Source: Qipengyuania atrilutea (lineage in GTDB: Bacteria > Pseudomonadota > Alphaproteobacteria > Sphingomonadales > Sphingomonadaceae). From it: a stretch of DNA of 64,000 nucleotides. The stretch is taken from the NCBI RefSeq assembly GCF_013370205.1, contig NZ_JABWGV010000002.1, positions 612,749 through 676,748 on the forward strand. Direction: 5' to 3'. This document shows, in pieces, positions 26,093-35,128 of the stretch. The stretch's first letter is position 1. Every line of letters begins with the position of its first letter. The notes under the pieces are model-generated. The model had not been told where the DNA came from. It made no database searches and worked only from the letters and a program-made list of their open reading frames with translations. The position numbers and the translations under genes are program-made.

Positions 26093-28441
26093 TTAAGCTA
26101 GCTTGTTAACTAATTCGTTCTCCATCTGCCCGAACCGAACGGCTTGGCCGAGGGAAAGAGGCCGCGAGAGTGCATAACCTTGTACGTTGGTCCCCCCGAG
26201 TTTCCGAAGAACTTCAAGCTCCTGCTCGTTCTCTACACCCTCCGCTACGACCGATATGCTAGCATCTTTTCCGAGGCGCACGAGACTCGCAACAATTGCT
26301 CGCGCTTTGGGGTCTTCGACCATGCGGTTTACAAAGAGCCGATCGATTTTTAGTTCGTCGAACGGTAGGCGAACGAAAGTTTCGAAATTGGCTGAGCCCA
26401 TTCCGAAATCGTCGATGGATATGCGTACGCCAAGCGACCTGATCTGCGTCAGCACCTCAATCGCGGTTTCGAAATCACTTATGCGCGCCGTTTCTGTGAC
26501 TTCAAGCATAAGGTGCCGTGCGTCAAAAGAGCTAGCCAGCAGTGTATCCTGAACGATACGTGCTATTTTAAGATCGGCGAACAGGATCGAAGAGACGTTC
26601 ACCGACATGGTGATAAGCTGCCCGTTTGCATGGAAGTAACGCCCGGCATTGCACGCCGTCTGCAGGACGTAGCGCGTTAGGTCCTCCATCCGTCCGGCTT
26701 TTTCACATTGCGGAATGAACGTCATCGGCGAAATCGGGCCGCGCTCGGCGTCATCCCATCGTACAAGCGCTTCCACACCGTACATGCGCCCGGTGAGCAC
26801 GTTGACTTTAGGCTGATAAACACAGTGCAGTTCACCCGCTTCCATTGCCGTGTCGATCCGGGCCCGCATCGAGATATTCCACTGGAGGTCGTTTTCCAGA
26901 TCTTCGGTTGCAACGACAATCGGTTCACTTGCTTCACTCGTTTCGACTGCCGCCGCTGACGCGGAAGCCAGAGCTTTCGGACCATTAACAAGCGATGCTA
27001 CGCCGAATGTTATACCGATGTCGATCATCTGCCCGGCAACAACGACAGGCGCGGCAAACAGAGCGCGCATACCTTCTAAATGATCGATGACATTAGAAAC
27101 GTCCGATGGCTCTGCGATCCACGCGAAATAATGACTATGAACGTAAAGCTTTAAGGCAGGGTCAGTAGCGCGAAGCCGTTCGACGATCCGAAGGACATAT
27201 TCTGTTCGCGAACCGCTATCGAGCACTTTAAGAACTTTCTCAAAACCATGGATTTTGGCGACGACCACATTTCCGCAAACATTCTCGGTCGAAATGCGAT
27301 GCTCTAAGGCTTTAAGACTAGGCATGCCGGTTTCGGGATCTTTCAGAAGGGCACTGCGTCGCCGTCGCATAAACGTTCGCGGAATCGAATAAAAAACAAG
27401 AAACGCTGATGCAGCACAAGGCTCGATTCTGATATTCCACGTTATAGCTGCGACTGATAATAGTGGAACAAAAGCGGCAGTGATGTACAATACATATCTC
27501 AACCGTTCTGAAAGCACGGTAGAAAACAGTGCGCCAATTATTATCACCGTCACAATTAGAAATATTTTCGAGCCTAGAATAAGACGGAGTCCGCCGTTCT
27601 TGAGCGTTTCAGCACCAATGATCGCGATGTACGATTCTGCAATTTCGAGATGACCAGGTATCGCTTCTGATGAACCAGGTACTTTTTGACTATTGGCTAT
27701 GACAACTGATTTGCCTTGCACAAATGCAGAAAGCGCGTCGTTGCTATTTATTGCAGTCCTGTCTCTAAAGTTTATAAATGGGACCGTTTCTGCTCGAAAG
27801 CGGTAGTCAATTTGCAATTCCGGGAAACTTGGTTCGCGCTTAGATAATATGAGACTCAAATGGTCAATAGTTTGGTGCCCGTCTCTTTCTTGCGCTGGAA
27901 GATACCAAGCGTAACCAAAGAGATCAAAGTAGCTGGTTGACGAAACTTGGGTTGAATTTTTGCCAACCTCTGGAATAATTTTACGGATCGCGCTTCCGCC
28001 TTTAGTCGTAATATCCGTTTTGCTAGAGGTATATACTTCTGAAGTAGCTTTACGCAGTGCGAATCCTAAGCTTCGATCCGCTTTTGGACTACTAGCTTCC
28101 TCGAATATTACATCAACAGCAATCTTTTCTGCACCCGCACGGTCAAGCTTCTCGATAAGCTGTGCTAGCTGAATACGGCGTTCCGGATGAGCAGGATCCG
28201 CTAGGTCCTGATCTGAAAGTATAAGCACGATATCGCCGGATGCATCCTTCGGAAGCATGCGCGACTGCACGGTCCAGATCCACTGATCGAACGGTTTGAA
28301 GAACATCAGCGCCATCAGGACGCCCGTAATGGCCGCCGCCCAGAAGGCGTGCTTGAGGCGCTCCTTCAGCAGACCATCGTGCCCCGGTTTCCGGGTCCGA
28401 CCGTCGCCATTGGTGCCGAGGGATTGCAGGAATGCTTCCAT
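26093..28441 (-). CDS. CHASE2-degenerate GGDEF-EAL protein, predicted cyclic-di-GMP phosphodiesterase
   Basis: A protein of 782 residues. After one N-terminal helix ('FWAAAITGVLMALMFFKPF') comes a CHASE2-type extracytoplasmic sensor (about 50-270), then two or three helices ('LIVTVIIIGALFSTVL'), a degenerate GGDEF domain with HSHYF where GGDEF should be, and a full EAL domain: 'YGVEALVRWDD', 'TMSVNVSS', 'LEVTETARI', 'ISIDDFGMG', 'DELKIDRLF', 'VVAEGVEN', 'VQGYALSRP'. All EAL catalytic residues are present, so hydrolysis of c-di-GMP is predicted. The stretch encoding the sensor and membrane part (about 27,300-28,150) is visibly AT-richer with different codon use than the EAL end. Confidence 0.85.
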   Translation of the reverse strand: MEAFLQSLGTNGDGRTRKPGHDGLLKERLKHAFWAAAITGVLMALMFFKPFDQWIWTVQSRMLPKDASGDIVLILSDQDLADPAHPERRIQLAQLIEKLDRAGAEKIAVDVIFEEASSPKADRSLGFALRKATSEVYTSSKTDITTKGGSAIRKIIPEVGKNSTQVSSTSYFDLFGYAWYLPAQERDGHQTIDHLSLILSKREPSFPELQIDYRFRAETVPFINFRDRTAINSNDALSAFVQGKSVVIANSQKVPGSSEAIPGHLEIAESYIAIIGAETLKNGGLRLILGSKIFLIVTVIIIGALFSTVLSERLRYVLYITAAFVPLLSVAAITWNIRIEPCAASAFLVFYSIPRTFMRRRRSALLKDPETGMPSLKALEHRISTENVCGNVVVAKIHGFEKVLKVLDSGSRTEYVLRIVERLRATDPALKLYVHSHYFAWIAEPSDVSNVIDHLEGMRALFAAPVVVAGQMIDIGITFGVASLVNGPKALASASAAAVETSEASEPIVVATEDLENDLQWNISMRARIDTAMEAGELHCVYQPKVNVLTGRMYGVEALVRWDDAERGPISPMTFIPQCEKAGRMEDLTRYVLQTACNAGRYFHANGQLITMSVNVSSILFADLKIARIVQDTLLASSFDARHLMLEVTETARISDFETAIEVLTQIRSLGVRISIDDFGMGSANFETFVRLPFDELKIDRLFVNRMVEDPKARAIVASLVRLGKDASISVVAEGVENEQELEVLRKLGGTNVQGYALSRPLSLGQAVRFGQMENELVNKLA

Positions 28442-28521
28442 CGCGCTGTATCACTGCGCGAAGAAGGCTAAAAATGGCTTAAGACTAGGGCTCTCGCCGT
28501 CCGATGGAACTGGGGGTATGG

Positions 28522-29892
28522 TTAAATGTGCACACCATAGAGGTCATGCTCGTCCGCATCTTCGATAAGCACGTCCACGATATCACCTGCCACAAGCGTA
28601 TGAGACACGGAACGCAGAAGCACATTGCCATCGATTTCGGGCGCGTCCGTCTGGCTCCGGCCGGTAGCGCCGATGTCGCCATCCTCGTCCGGTTCGCCGA
28701 CCTCGTCGATAATTACCGGCATCGTGCGCCCGACCTTAGCGCCGAGTTTTGCCGCGCTGATCCGGGCGGAAACTTCCATGAAGCGGGCATAACGCTCTGC
28801 CTTCACTTCTTCCGCGACCTGATCGGGCAAGGCATTAGCCTGCGCCCCGGCAACCGGCTCGAACTTGAAGGCTCCGACTCGGTCGAGTTGCGCTTCCTCC
28901 AGCCATTCGAGCAGATAGCGAAAATCCTCTTCCGTCTCGCCAGGAAACCCTAGCACGAAGCTGGAGCGAACAGCGATTTCCGGGCAGATTTCACGCCAGT
29001 TCTTCAGCCGCTGCAACACCGTGGCTTCATTAGCCGGACGTTTCATCCGCTTCAGAACCGAAGGCGCGGCATGCTGAAAAGGAATATCGAGATACGGTGT
29101 CAGAAGCCCTTCGGCCATGAGCGGAATGACCGCATCGACATGCGGGTAAGGGTACACATAGTGCAACCTCACCCACGGCGGAGTGCCGCCGCCAATGTCG
29201 AGTCTGCCGAGTTCGCGAGCGAGATCGGTCATATGTGCGCGGACCTCGCGGCCTTTCCAAGTCCGAACTTCATGCCGCGTATCGACCCCGTAGGCCGAGG
29301 TATCCTGGCTGATGACGAGCAGTTCTTTCGTGCCCGCTTCGACCAGCTTCTCCGCCTCGCGCAGCACCGCGTCGACGCGCCGACTGCTTAGTTTTCCGCG
29401 CAGATCCGGGATGATACAGAAAGCGCAGGAGTGGTTGCAGCCCTCGGAAATCTTGAGGTAGCTGTAGTGACGCGGCGTCAGCTTGATGTCTGGCTGCGGT
29501 ATCAGATCGACGTAAGGACCCTGGCTCGGCGGGGCATGCTCGTGAACTGCGTCGACGACTTGCTCATATTGGTGCGCGCCGGTCACGGCTAGCACCTGCG
29601 GATGAGCAGCGCGGATCGCTTCCGCTTCATCACCCATGCAGCCGGTTACAATGACGCGGCCGTTCTCGGAAATCGCTTCACCGATGGCGGCGAGGCTTTC
29701 TTCCTTGGCGCTGTCGAGGAAGCCGCAGGTGTTGACGAGCACGACGTCAGCGCCCGCGTAATCGGGACTCATCGCATAACCATCGGCACGAAGGCGCGTA
29801 AGGATCCGCTCGCTATCGACGAGCGCCTTCGGACAGCCGAGGCTGACCATTCCGACCTTCTTCTGGTCGGGCAGGGTGGTGGCGGTATTCAT
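28522..29892 (-). CDS. rimO: Ribosomal protein S12 methylthiotransferase RimO
   Basis: A protein of 456 residues of the MTTase radical-SAM family that methylthiolates Asp88 of ribosomal protein S12. Seen: the N-terminal cluster cysteines in '[15 protein letters not shown]', '[15 protein letters not shown]' and '[12 protein letters not shown]'; the radical SAM motif CNHSCAFC in '[17 protein letters not shown]'; and the C-terminal TRAM domain ('[15 protein letters not shown]'). The SxGCPKxxVDSE and GGxxxPWxRLHYVYP segments separate it from MiaB. Length normal. It is in the same direction as, but not coupled to, the K+ channel gene. Confidence 0.95.
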   Translation of the reverse strand: MNTATTLPDQKKVGMVSLGCPKALVDSERILTRLRADGYAMSPDYAGADVVLVNTCGFLDSAKEESLAAIGEAISENGRVIVTGCMGDEAEAIRAAHPQVLAVTGAHQYEQVVDAVHEHAPPSQGPYVDLIPQPDIKLTPRHYSYLKISEGCNHSCAFCIIPDLRGKLSSRRVDAVLREAEKLVEAGTKELLVISQDTSAYGVDTRHEVRTWKGREVRAHMTDLARELGRLDIGGGTPPWVRLHYVYPYPHVDAVIPLMAEGLLTPYLDIPFQHAAPSVLKRMKRPANEATVLQRLKNWREICPEIAVRSSFVLGFPGETEEDFRYLLEWLEEAQLDRVGAFKFEPVAGAQANALPDQVAEEVKAERYARFMEVSARISAAKLGAKVGRTMPVIIDEVGEPDEDGDIGATGRSQTDAPEIDGNVLLRSVSHTLVAGDIVDVLIEDADEHDLYGVHI

Positions 29893-29962
29893 GGCAGGCG
29901 CGCCCTACACCTGCCTAACGCGATTTGCCACACAAAGCCGCAGTTGCGTCCCGGACAGCCGC

Positions 29963-31072
29963 TTAACGGTTGCCGTGTCCGTCGCCCTTCTTCTCGCCGC
30001 TTTCGGTCGGAATGATCTCGACCACGATATCGCCGGGCTGGAGGTTTTCGCATTCCTCCTCCCAGAAACCGAGTGCCCGGCCATCCCGATAAATGCGCAG
30101 ACCCCGCCCGCCGGTACGCAGCGCGGCTATGGAACAGCCGCATTCCTCTTCGGTAATTTCTCGCTCCACCAACTGAACTCGGCCCGAAACCGAAGCGAGA
30201 TCGGCAAGGTAATCGGCGATGTGCGCGCCTTTCGCAGAGCCTGCGAGCAGCAGGCCAGTAAAGCGAACCGGGTTGATGACGTTGTTCGCGCCGGCCTGAC
30301 GGGCGAGCGATTCGTTGTCGTCAGCCCGCACGACCACGCTGATCGGCACATCAGGGGCAAGCGCGCGCACCGTCAGCACCAACAAAATCGATGTATCGTC
30401 CCGTCCCGCAGAAACGAGGACGTTCTTGGCCGTCCCAATCCTGACCGCCTTCAGCGTTTCGTCGCGCGTCGCGTCTGCCGCCATGACATTGCAGCCGAGC
30501 TTTTCGGCTTCCATGAGGCGGTCCTCGCTCGGATCGATGACCACTATTTCCCTAGGATCGGTACCGCGCTCGATGAGTTCTGTGACCGCTTCGGAGCCGG
30601 ACACGCCGTAGCCGAGTACGACGATATGATCGGTGAGCTGTTCCTGGATTCGGGACATGCGCCATTTCTCCCAGCTTCTCTTGATGATGAAATTGTAGGC
30701 CGTACCGACGAAAATGAAGAAGACGGCAAAACGGATCGGGGTCACGATGATTGCCTCGACCATGCGCGCCCGGTCGCTGATCGGGGCGATGTCGCCGAAA
30801 CCGGTCGTGGTAACCGAAATCATCGTGAAATAGACGACGTCGAGGAAGCTGACTTCGCCGTCCAGATTGTCGACCAGCCCCTCGCGGTCCCACCAGTGAA
30901 TCATCACGACGATGAAGAGGAGGAAGATCGCAAGACCGAGCCGGATCCCGAGGTCGCCCCAGACCGGAACCTTCACCGCGCGGCGGAGCGGCTTGAACGT
31001 CGGACCGCGCACGTGACGGCCAGTGCTTGTCGCCTCGATCCGATCGGTTTTCGGTTCGTCGCGGCTGCTCAT
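29963..31072 (-). CDS. Two-helix potassium channel with cytosolic TrkA-N/RCK domains
   Basis: A protein of 369 residues. An N-terminal helix ('LGLAIFLLFIVVMIHWW'), pore loop with selectivity filter TTTGFGD and a second helix ('FAVFFIFVGTAYNFII') give the KcsA/MthK-like 2TM plan. The cytosolic part is an RCK domain: Rossmann 'HIVVLGYGVSGSEAVTELIE', 'VVIDPSEDRL', 'ADATRDETLKAVRIGTAKN', followed by a TrkA-C domain with 'GRALGFWEEECENLQPGDIVV'. The filter is TGFGD, one of the known potassium filters. The start codon overlaps the surE stop by 4 bp (ATGA), so it belongs to the serS-surE operon. Ligand unknown. Confidence 0.9.
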   Translation of the reverse strand: MSSRDEPKTDRIEATSTGRHVRGPTFKPLRRAVKVPVWGDLGIRLGLAIFLLFIVVMIHWWDREGLVDNLDGEVSFLDVVYFTMISVTTTGFGDIAPISDRARMVEAIIVTPIRFAVFFIFVGTAYNFIIKRSWEKWRMSRIQEQLTDHIVVLGYGVSGSEAVTELIERGTDPREIVVIDPSEDRLMEAEKLGCNVMAADATRDETLKAVRIGTAKNVLVSAGRDDTSILLVLTVRALAPDVPISVVVRADDNESLARQAGANNVINPVRFTGLLLAGSAKGAHIADYLADLASVSGRVQLVEREITEEECGCSIAALRTGGRGLRIYRDGRALGFWEEECENLQPGDIVVEIIPTESGEKKGDGHGNR

Positions 31073-31842
31073 GCGCCGGCAGCATCCAACCGCTCGGCCA
31101 GGTTACCCATCGAGGAATGATGGGTCAGGTCCAGCTGAAGCGGCGTGACGGAAATGTAGCCGTCGTTGATCGCCTCGAGATCGGTTCCGTGGTCGAGCGT
31201 ATGCTCGATCGCGTGGAGGCCGAACCAGAAGTACTTGTGCCCGCGTGGATCGCGTCCTTCGACCACACTTCCGCGCGAGTAATCGTGAAAGCCTTGGCGT
31301 GCCGCGCGTACCCCCTTGATCGCGGACGAAGCGATGGGCGGAAAATTGACGTTGAGTAGCGTGCGTTCTGCCAGCGGAGCGCCGATCAGTCGGCCGATGA
31401 CCTTCGCACCCCATTCGCGCGCCGGGGTGAAGGGCACTTCGTCGCCCATTCCTTCGCGATCGTAGACCTGGCTGAGCGCGATCGACCGGATACCGGCCAG
31501 CGCGCCTTCGATCGCGGCGGAGACCGTACCCGAATAGGTGATGTCGTCAGCCAGATTGGCGCCGCGGTTGACGCCCGACAGGATCAGGTCGGGCGGCGCG
31601 TCCATGACTTCGCGCAGCGCCAGCATGACCGAATCGGTCGGTGTGCCGGATACCGAGAAACGGCGGTCGTGATATTTGCGAAGGCGAACCGGATGGTTCA
31701 GCGTCAGCGAATGCCCGGCGCCCGATTGTTCTTCCGCCGGAGCGCACACCCAGATGTCGTCGCTGAGCTGCGCCGCGATCTCTTCCAGGACTTCGAGGCC
31801 GGGCGCGTGGATGCCGTCGTCGTTGGTCAGCAGAATGCGCAT
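31069..31842 (-). CDS. surE: 5'/3'-nucleotidase SurE
   Basis: A metal-dependent nucleotidase of 257 residues acting on nucleoside monophosphates. Seen: 'RILLTNDDGIHAPGLEVL' with the metal-binding Asp-Asp, 'CAPAEEQSGAGHSLTL', 'LILSGVNRGANLADDITYSG' with the conserved Asn. This is the standard SurE core. The start ATG overlaps the serS stop by one base (TGATG), and the stop overlaps the channel start by 4 bp. In other bacteria surE is commonly next to pcm and nlpD; those are not here. Confidence 0.96.
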   Translation of the reverse strand: MRILLTNDDGIHAPGLEVLEEIAAQLSDDIWVCAPAEEQSGAGHSLTLNHPVRLRKYHDRRFSVSGTPTDSVMLALREVMDAPPDLILSGVNRGANLADDITYSGTVSAAIEGALAGIRSIALSQVYDREGMGDEVPFTPAREWGAKVIGRLIGAPLAERTLLNVNFPPIASSAIKGVRAARQGFHDYSRGSVVEGRDPRGHKYFWFGLHAIEHTLDHGTDLEAINDGYISVTPLQLDLTHHSSMGNLAERLDAAGA

Positions 31843-33122
31843 CAGGCTGCAGGGTCCAGTCTCGTAACGCCGCCCATATAGGGCGCAAGCGCTTCAGGCA
31901 CGGTAACGCTGCCGTCGGCGTTCTGATAGTTTTCCAGCACCGCGACCAGCGTCCGTCCGACTGCGAGCGCGCTGCCGTTGAGTGTATGGACGAACTCGGT
32001 TTTCTTTGCGCCCTCGGGCCGGTAGCGCGCATTCATTCGCCGCGCCTGAAAGTCGCCGGTATTTGAGACCGAGCTGATTTCCCGGTACGCGCCTTGCCCC
32101 GGCAGCCAAACTTCGAGGTCGTAGGTTTTGCGCGCGCCGAAGCCCATGTCGCCGGTGCAGAGCAACATCTTGCGATAAGGAAGACCAAGTGCGCGCAGTA
32201 CGCCTTCCGCAGCTTCGGTCATGCGCTCGTGCTCGGCATCGCTGTCTTCGGGCCTGGTGATCGCGACGAGTTCGACCTTTTCGAACTGGTGCTGGCGGAT
32301 GAACCCGCGCGTATCCTTACCCGCCGAGCCCGCTTCGCTGCGGAAACATTGCGTGAGCGCCGTCATGCGCAGGGGAAGGGCGGCATCGTCCAAGATTTGC
32401 TCGCGTACGGCATTGGTCAGACTGACCTCGGCCGTAGGAATGAGCCAGCGGTCGTCGGTCGTAGCAAACAGGTCATCCGCAAACTTGGGCAGCTGCCCCG
32501 TTCCGAACAGCGCCTCATCGCGGACCAGCAGCGGCGGGGCACATTCGGTGTAGCCGTTCTCGCTCGTCTGCCGATCGAGCATGAATTGGCCGAGCGCTCG
32601 GTGCAGCCGCGCCATATCGCCGCGCAGGAAGGTGAAACGCGCGCCGGAAATGTTCGCGCCAGTCTCGAAATCCATGCCGAGCGCAGGTGCGAAATCGGCG
32701 TGTTCCCGCGGCTCGAAATCGAAGCTGCGCGGTTCGCCCCAGCGCGCTAACTCGACATTGTCCGCTTCGTCCGCGCCCTCCGGCACGTCGTCCGCCGGGC
32801 GGTTGGGCAGGGCGGCGAGTGCGTCTTCGACCTGCTTGCCGAGTTCGCGGTCCTGCTCCTCCAGTTCGGGAAGCGATTTCTTGATGTCCGCCACTTCCGC
32901 TTTCAGCGCGTCGGCCCTGACCGTATCGCCCTTGCCCATGGCCTGCCCGATTGCCTTGGAAGCCTCGTTGCGGCGCGATTGCAGTTCCTGCATCCGCGTT
33001 GCGACCGCGCGGCGGCGCGTGTCGAGATCGAGGATTTGCTGGGCTGCCGGCTCCGCTCCTCGCTTCGCCAATGCCGCATCGAAAGCGTCAGGTTCTTCCC
33101 TGATTAAGCGGATATCGTGCAT
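31842..33122 (-). CDS. serS: Seryl-tRNA synthetase
   Basis: A class II synthetase of 426 residues. The N-terminal long coiled-coil arm (about 30-105, '[20 protein letters not shown]', '[17 protein letters not shown]') holds the tRNA, and the catalytic core shows motif 2 '[20 protein letters not shown]' with '[12 protein letters not shown]' and motif 3 '[19 protein letters not shown]'. Length is normal. It is the first gene of a three-gene operon (serS-surE-K+ channel). The start is ATG at the complement of 33120-33122. Confidence 0.97.
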   Translation of the reverse strand: MHDIRLIREEPDAFDAALAKRGAEPAAQQILDLDTRRRAVATRMQELQSRRNEASKAIGQAMGKGDTVRADALKAEVADIKKSLPELEEQDRELGKQVEDALAALPNRPADDVPEGADEADNVELARWGEPRSFDFEPREHADFAPALGMDFETGANISGARFTFLRGDMARLHRALGQFMLDRQTSENGYTECAPPLLVRDEALFGTGQLPKFADDLFATTDDRWLIPTAEVSLTNAVREQILDDAALPLRMTALTQCFRSEAGSAGKDTRGFIRQHQFEKVELVAITRPEDSDAEHERMTEAAEGVLRALGLPYRKMLLCTGDMGFGARKTYDLEVWLPGQGAYREISSVSNTGDFQARRMNARYRPEGAKKTEFVHTLNGSALAVGRTLVAVLENYQNADGSVTVPEALAPYMGGVTRLDPAA

Positions 33123-33345
33123 GACGCGGGCCTATGCCCGCTCGCAGTGCGAATTGCCAGAGGCGAAGCGCGGAACCTTGAACCCGTCAGGCTTTTGTCT
33201 TCCTATTCGCGAAAGGTTGCTGCAGCGACTAGGGGGACGCCGCACCGGAGACAGTTGAATACAGGGGGATGCCATTTCCGATCGAAGCGTACCGAGAACG
33301 CCGCCGAAGCGAACCGCCTTCATAGACATTGCGGAGAAAGTCGTC

Positions 33346-34578
33346 GTGGCGGGCCGCAAGATGGGCTGGGTAAAACCTGCGCGGCTCGAAAAGCAGGCAC
33401 TGCTGGACGATGCGGCAGAGGCGACCGGGCTCGAAGATTTCGGATCGGACTGGTTCGAGCGACCTTTCGATGTCCTGCTCGAATCGATCCGGGCCGAGGC
33501 GAAGCTGAACCCGGCGGGCGATTTTTCCGCCATGCAGCAGTTTCACAAGGTCCTGAAAGACCGGCTATGGGCGCAGATGTGGTTTGCGCGCCATCCGGAG
33601 ATCCTGGCTCGTCCCATCAGGCGTCCGGTCGTTATCGTAGGCCCGATGCGATCGGGTACGACGCGGCTCCACCGCCTGCTTGCGAGCGATCAGCGCTTCA
33701 GCTTCATGCGCAGTTTTGAGACCATAAGCCCCGTCCCGCGGCCCGACTTCGAAGAGGTTCTGGCCGGCAGGAAGAAAGACTTCCGCCCGGTGCTCGCCGG
33801 CCGCATCATGAAGGTTGCGCGGCTCGCCAATCCGCGCACGCTGAACATTCACCCCACTGGCCCTTACGAGCCCGAAGAGGAACTCGGCCTGCTCGTCAAT
33901 TCGATGTGGGGCATGAAGCACGAGGCGCAGTGGATGGTCCCGTCCTACGGGCGCTGGTGCGAAGGAGAGGACGCAACGCCAGCCTACGAGCACATGGCGA
34001 ACCTGCTTCGTCTGGTCGGCTGGTCGCAGCAGGTGTCCAGCATCCGCCCGTGGATATTGAAGACGCCGCAGCACATGCTCGACCTAGATGCGCTGCTGAA
34101 CGTATTTCCGGACGCCCGCGTCATCTTCACCCACCGCGACCCCAATGCGGTAGTCGGCAGCGCGGCCTCGCTCGCCTGGAACCAGACGATCATTTATTCG
34201 GACCACGCCGATGCGAACGAACTCGGGCGCGAATGGCTGCGCAAGACCCGCGTCGAAGTCGAACGCATGATGGCAGCGCGGAGCCGTGTACCGGCCGAGC
34301 GTCGGATCGACATCCACTACGAAAGCATGGAGCGCGACTGGCGCAGCACCATGGGGCGCATTTACGACTTCCTGGGAATGGACATCGCTCCGGCGTGGAC
34401 CGAAATGCAGGGCTTCATCGACCGCTCGCGCGCACTCAAGCGGCATCCGCATAATTACAGTCTGGCGCAATTCGGACTGACCCCGGAGATGGTACAGTCG
34501 GAGCTCGGCGAATACGTTGATGCCTTCGGCGTTGCTTCGGAAACGGCGGGAACGGGCGGGGCGCGCTCGGCACACTGA
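33346..34578 (+). CDS. Sulfotransferase family protein; true start may be upstream
   Basis: A protein of about 410 residues. 'RRPVVIVGPMRSGTTRLHRL' is the 5'-phosphosulfate-binding loop and 'DARVIFTHRDPNAVVGSAAS' the 3'-phosphate-binding segment of PAPS-dependent sulfotransferases, here of the bacterial Stf/type-3 group with 'LKTPQHMLDLDALL' between them. The acceptor is unknown; sphingomonad homologues are suspected to act on lipids or small molecules, which is inference. GTG at 33346 is the first canonical start, but the frame before it reads protein-like (SDRSVPRTPPKRTAFIDIAE) back to a TGA at 33256, with no ATG, GTG or TTG. AGGGGGA at 33263-33269 could serve a non-canonical ATT start at 33274. 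Confidence 0.8.
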   Translation: MAGRKMGWVKPARLEKQALLDDAAEATGLEDFGSDWFERPFDVLLESIRAEAKLNPAGDFSAMQQFHKVLKDRLWAQMWFARHPEILARPIRRPVVIVGPMRSGTTRLHRLLASDQRFSFMRSFETISPVPRPDFEEVLAGRKKDFRPVLAGRIMKVARLANPRTLNIHPTGPYEPEEELGLLVNSMWGMKHEAQWMVPSYGRWCEGEDATPAYEHMANLLRLVGWSQQVSSIRPWILKTPQHMLDLDALLNVFPDARVIFTHRDPNAVVGSAASLAWNQTIIYSDHADANELGREWLRKTRVEVERMMAARSRVPAERRIDIHYESMERDWRSTMGRIYDFLGMDIAPAWTEMQGFIDRSRALKRHPHNYSLAQFGLTPEMVQSELGEYVDAFGVASETAGTGGARSAH

Positions 34579-34612
34579 CGGAAACGCCGCCGTCCTCATC
34601 CGTTGGTTCACG

Positions 34613-34876
34613 ATGGCGCGCCGCAAATTCCTTGTACACTTCGTCGGGTTTCGGGACGATCGTTACTGGAATGCGGTCAAGGTCTTCGGACCGCCCGACA
34701 TGATCCACCGGGACTGGGACTATTACGCCGCTGGCGACGTCATCGCTGGTGACACGGTCATTTTTGCAGACGGAGACTGGAGGCGAACGCCCCGCAGTTT
34801 CAGCGCGGAAGCGCAAACCTCGCGGGAAAGGCGACGACAGCGCCGTAGCGGAACAAGCCACCGCGGCGCACGTTGA
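34613..34876 (+). CDS. Small hypothetical protein (87 residues)
   Basis: The ATG at 34613 starts MARRKFLVHFVGFRDDRYWN. The first 55 residues look like a folded unit (alternating hydrophobic strands, 'AVKVFGPPDMIHRDWDYYAA', 'GDVIAGDTVIFADGDW'); the last 25 are Arg/Ser rich and probably disordered. I do not recognise the family. It follows the sulfotransferase by about 35 bp and precedes another small gene by 20 bp, so the three could share a transcript. Confidence in coding comes from composition and an independent, structured N-terminus. Confidence 0.55.
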   Translation: MARRKFLVHFVGFRDDRYWNAVKVFGPPDMIHRDWDYYAAGDVIAGDTVIFADGDWRRTPRSFSAEAQTSRERRRQRRSGTSHRGAR

Positions 34877-34896
34877 TCGGCAAAGGAGAAAAGCAA

Positions 34897-35118
34897 ATGA
34901 TTGGCAAGGTTATCGGAGCGTTCGTAGGCGACAAGCTGGCGAAGAAAACGGGCGACATCGACGGTGCGACTGGCGCCGTACTGGGCGTGGTGGCGACGAC
35001 GGTTCTGCGCCGTATGAGCCTGCCTGCCATGCTGGCGATCGGTGCAGGCGGTTATCTCGCCAAGAAACTCGGTGAGCCCAGCACAAAGACGGACCGGACG
35101 TCGACCACTTCCGTCTGA
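34897..35118 (+). CDS. Small glycine-rich membrane-associated protein (73 residues)
   Basis: The ATG at 34897 is preceded by AAAGGAG, 8-9 bases upstream, which decides the start over an earlier in-frame ATG at 34873. The protein MIGKVIGAFVGDKLAKKTGD has a Gly/Ala-rich hydrophobic middle ('GATGAVLGVVATTVL' and 'SLPAMLAIGAGGYLAKK'), likely one or two short membrane-binding helices, and a Ser/Thr tail. The glycine zipper pattern resembles small envelope proteins of sphingomonads. The function is unknown. It is convergent with copB, 10 bp apart. Confidence 0.65.
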   Translation: MIGKVIGAFVGDKLAKKTGDIDGATGAVLGVVATTVLRRMSLPAMLAIGAGGYLAKKLGEPSTKTDRTSTTSV

Positions 35119-35128
35119 GTTTGCTGGT

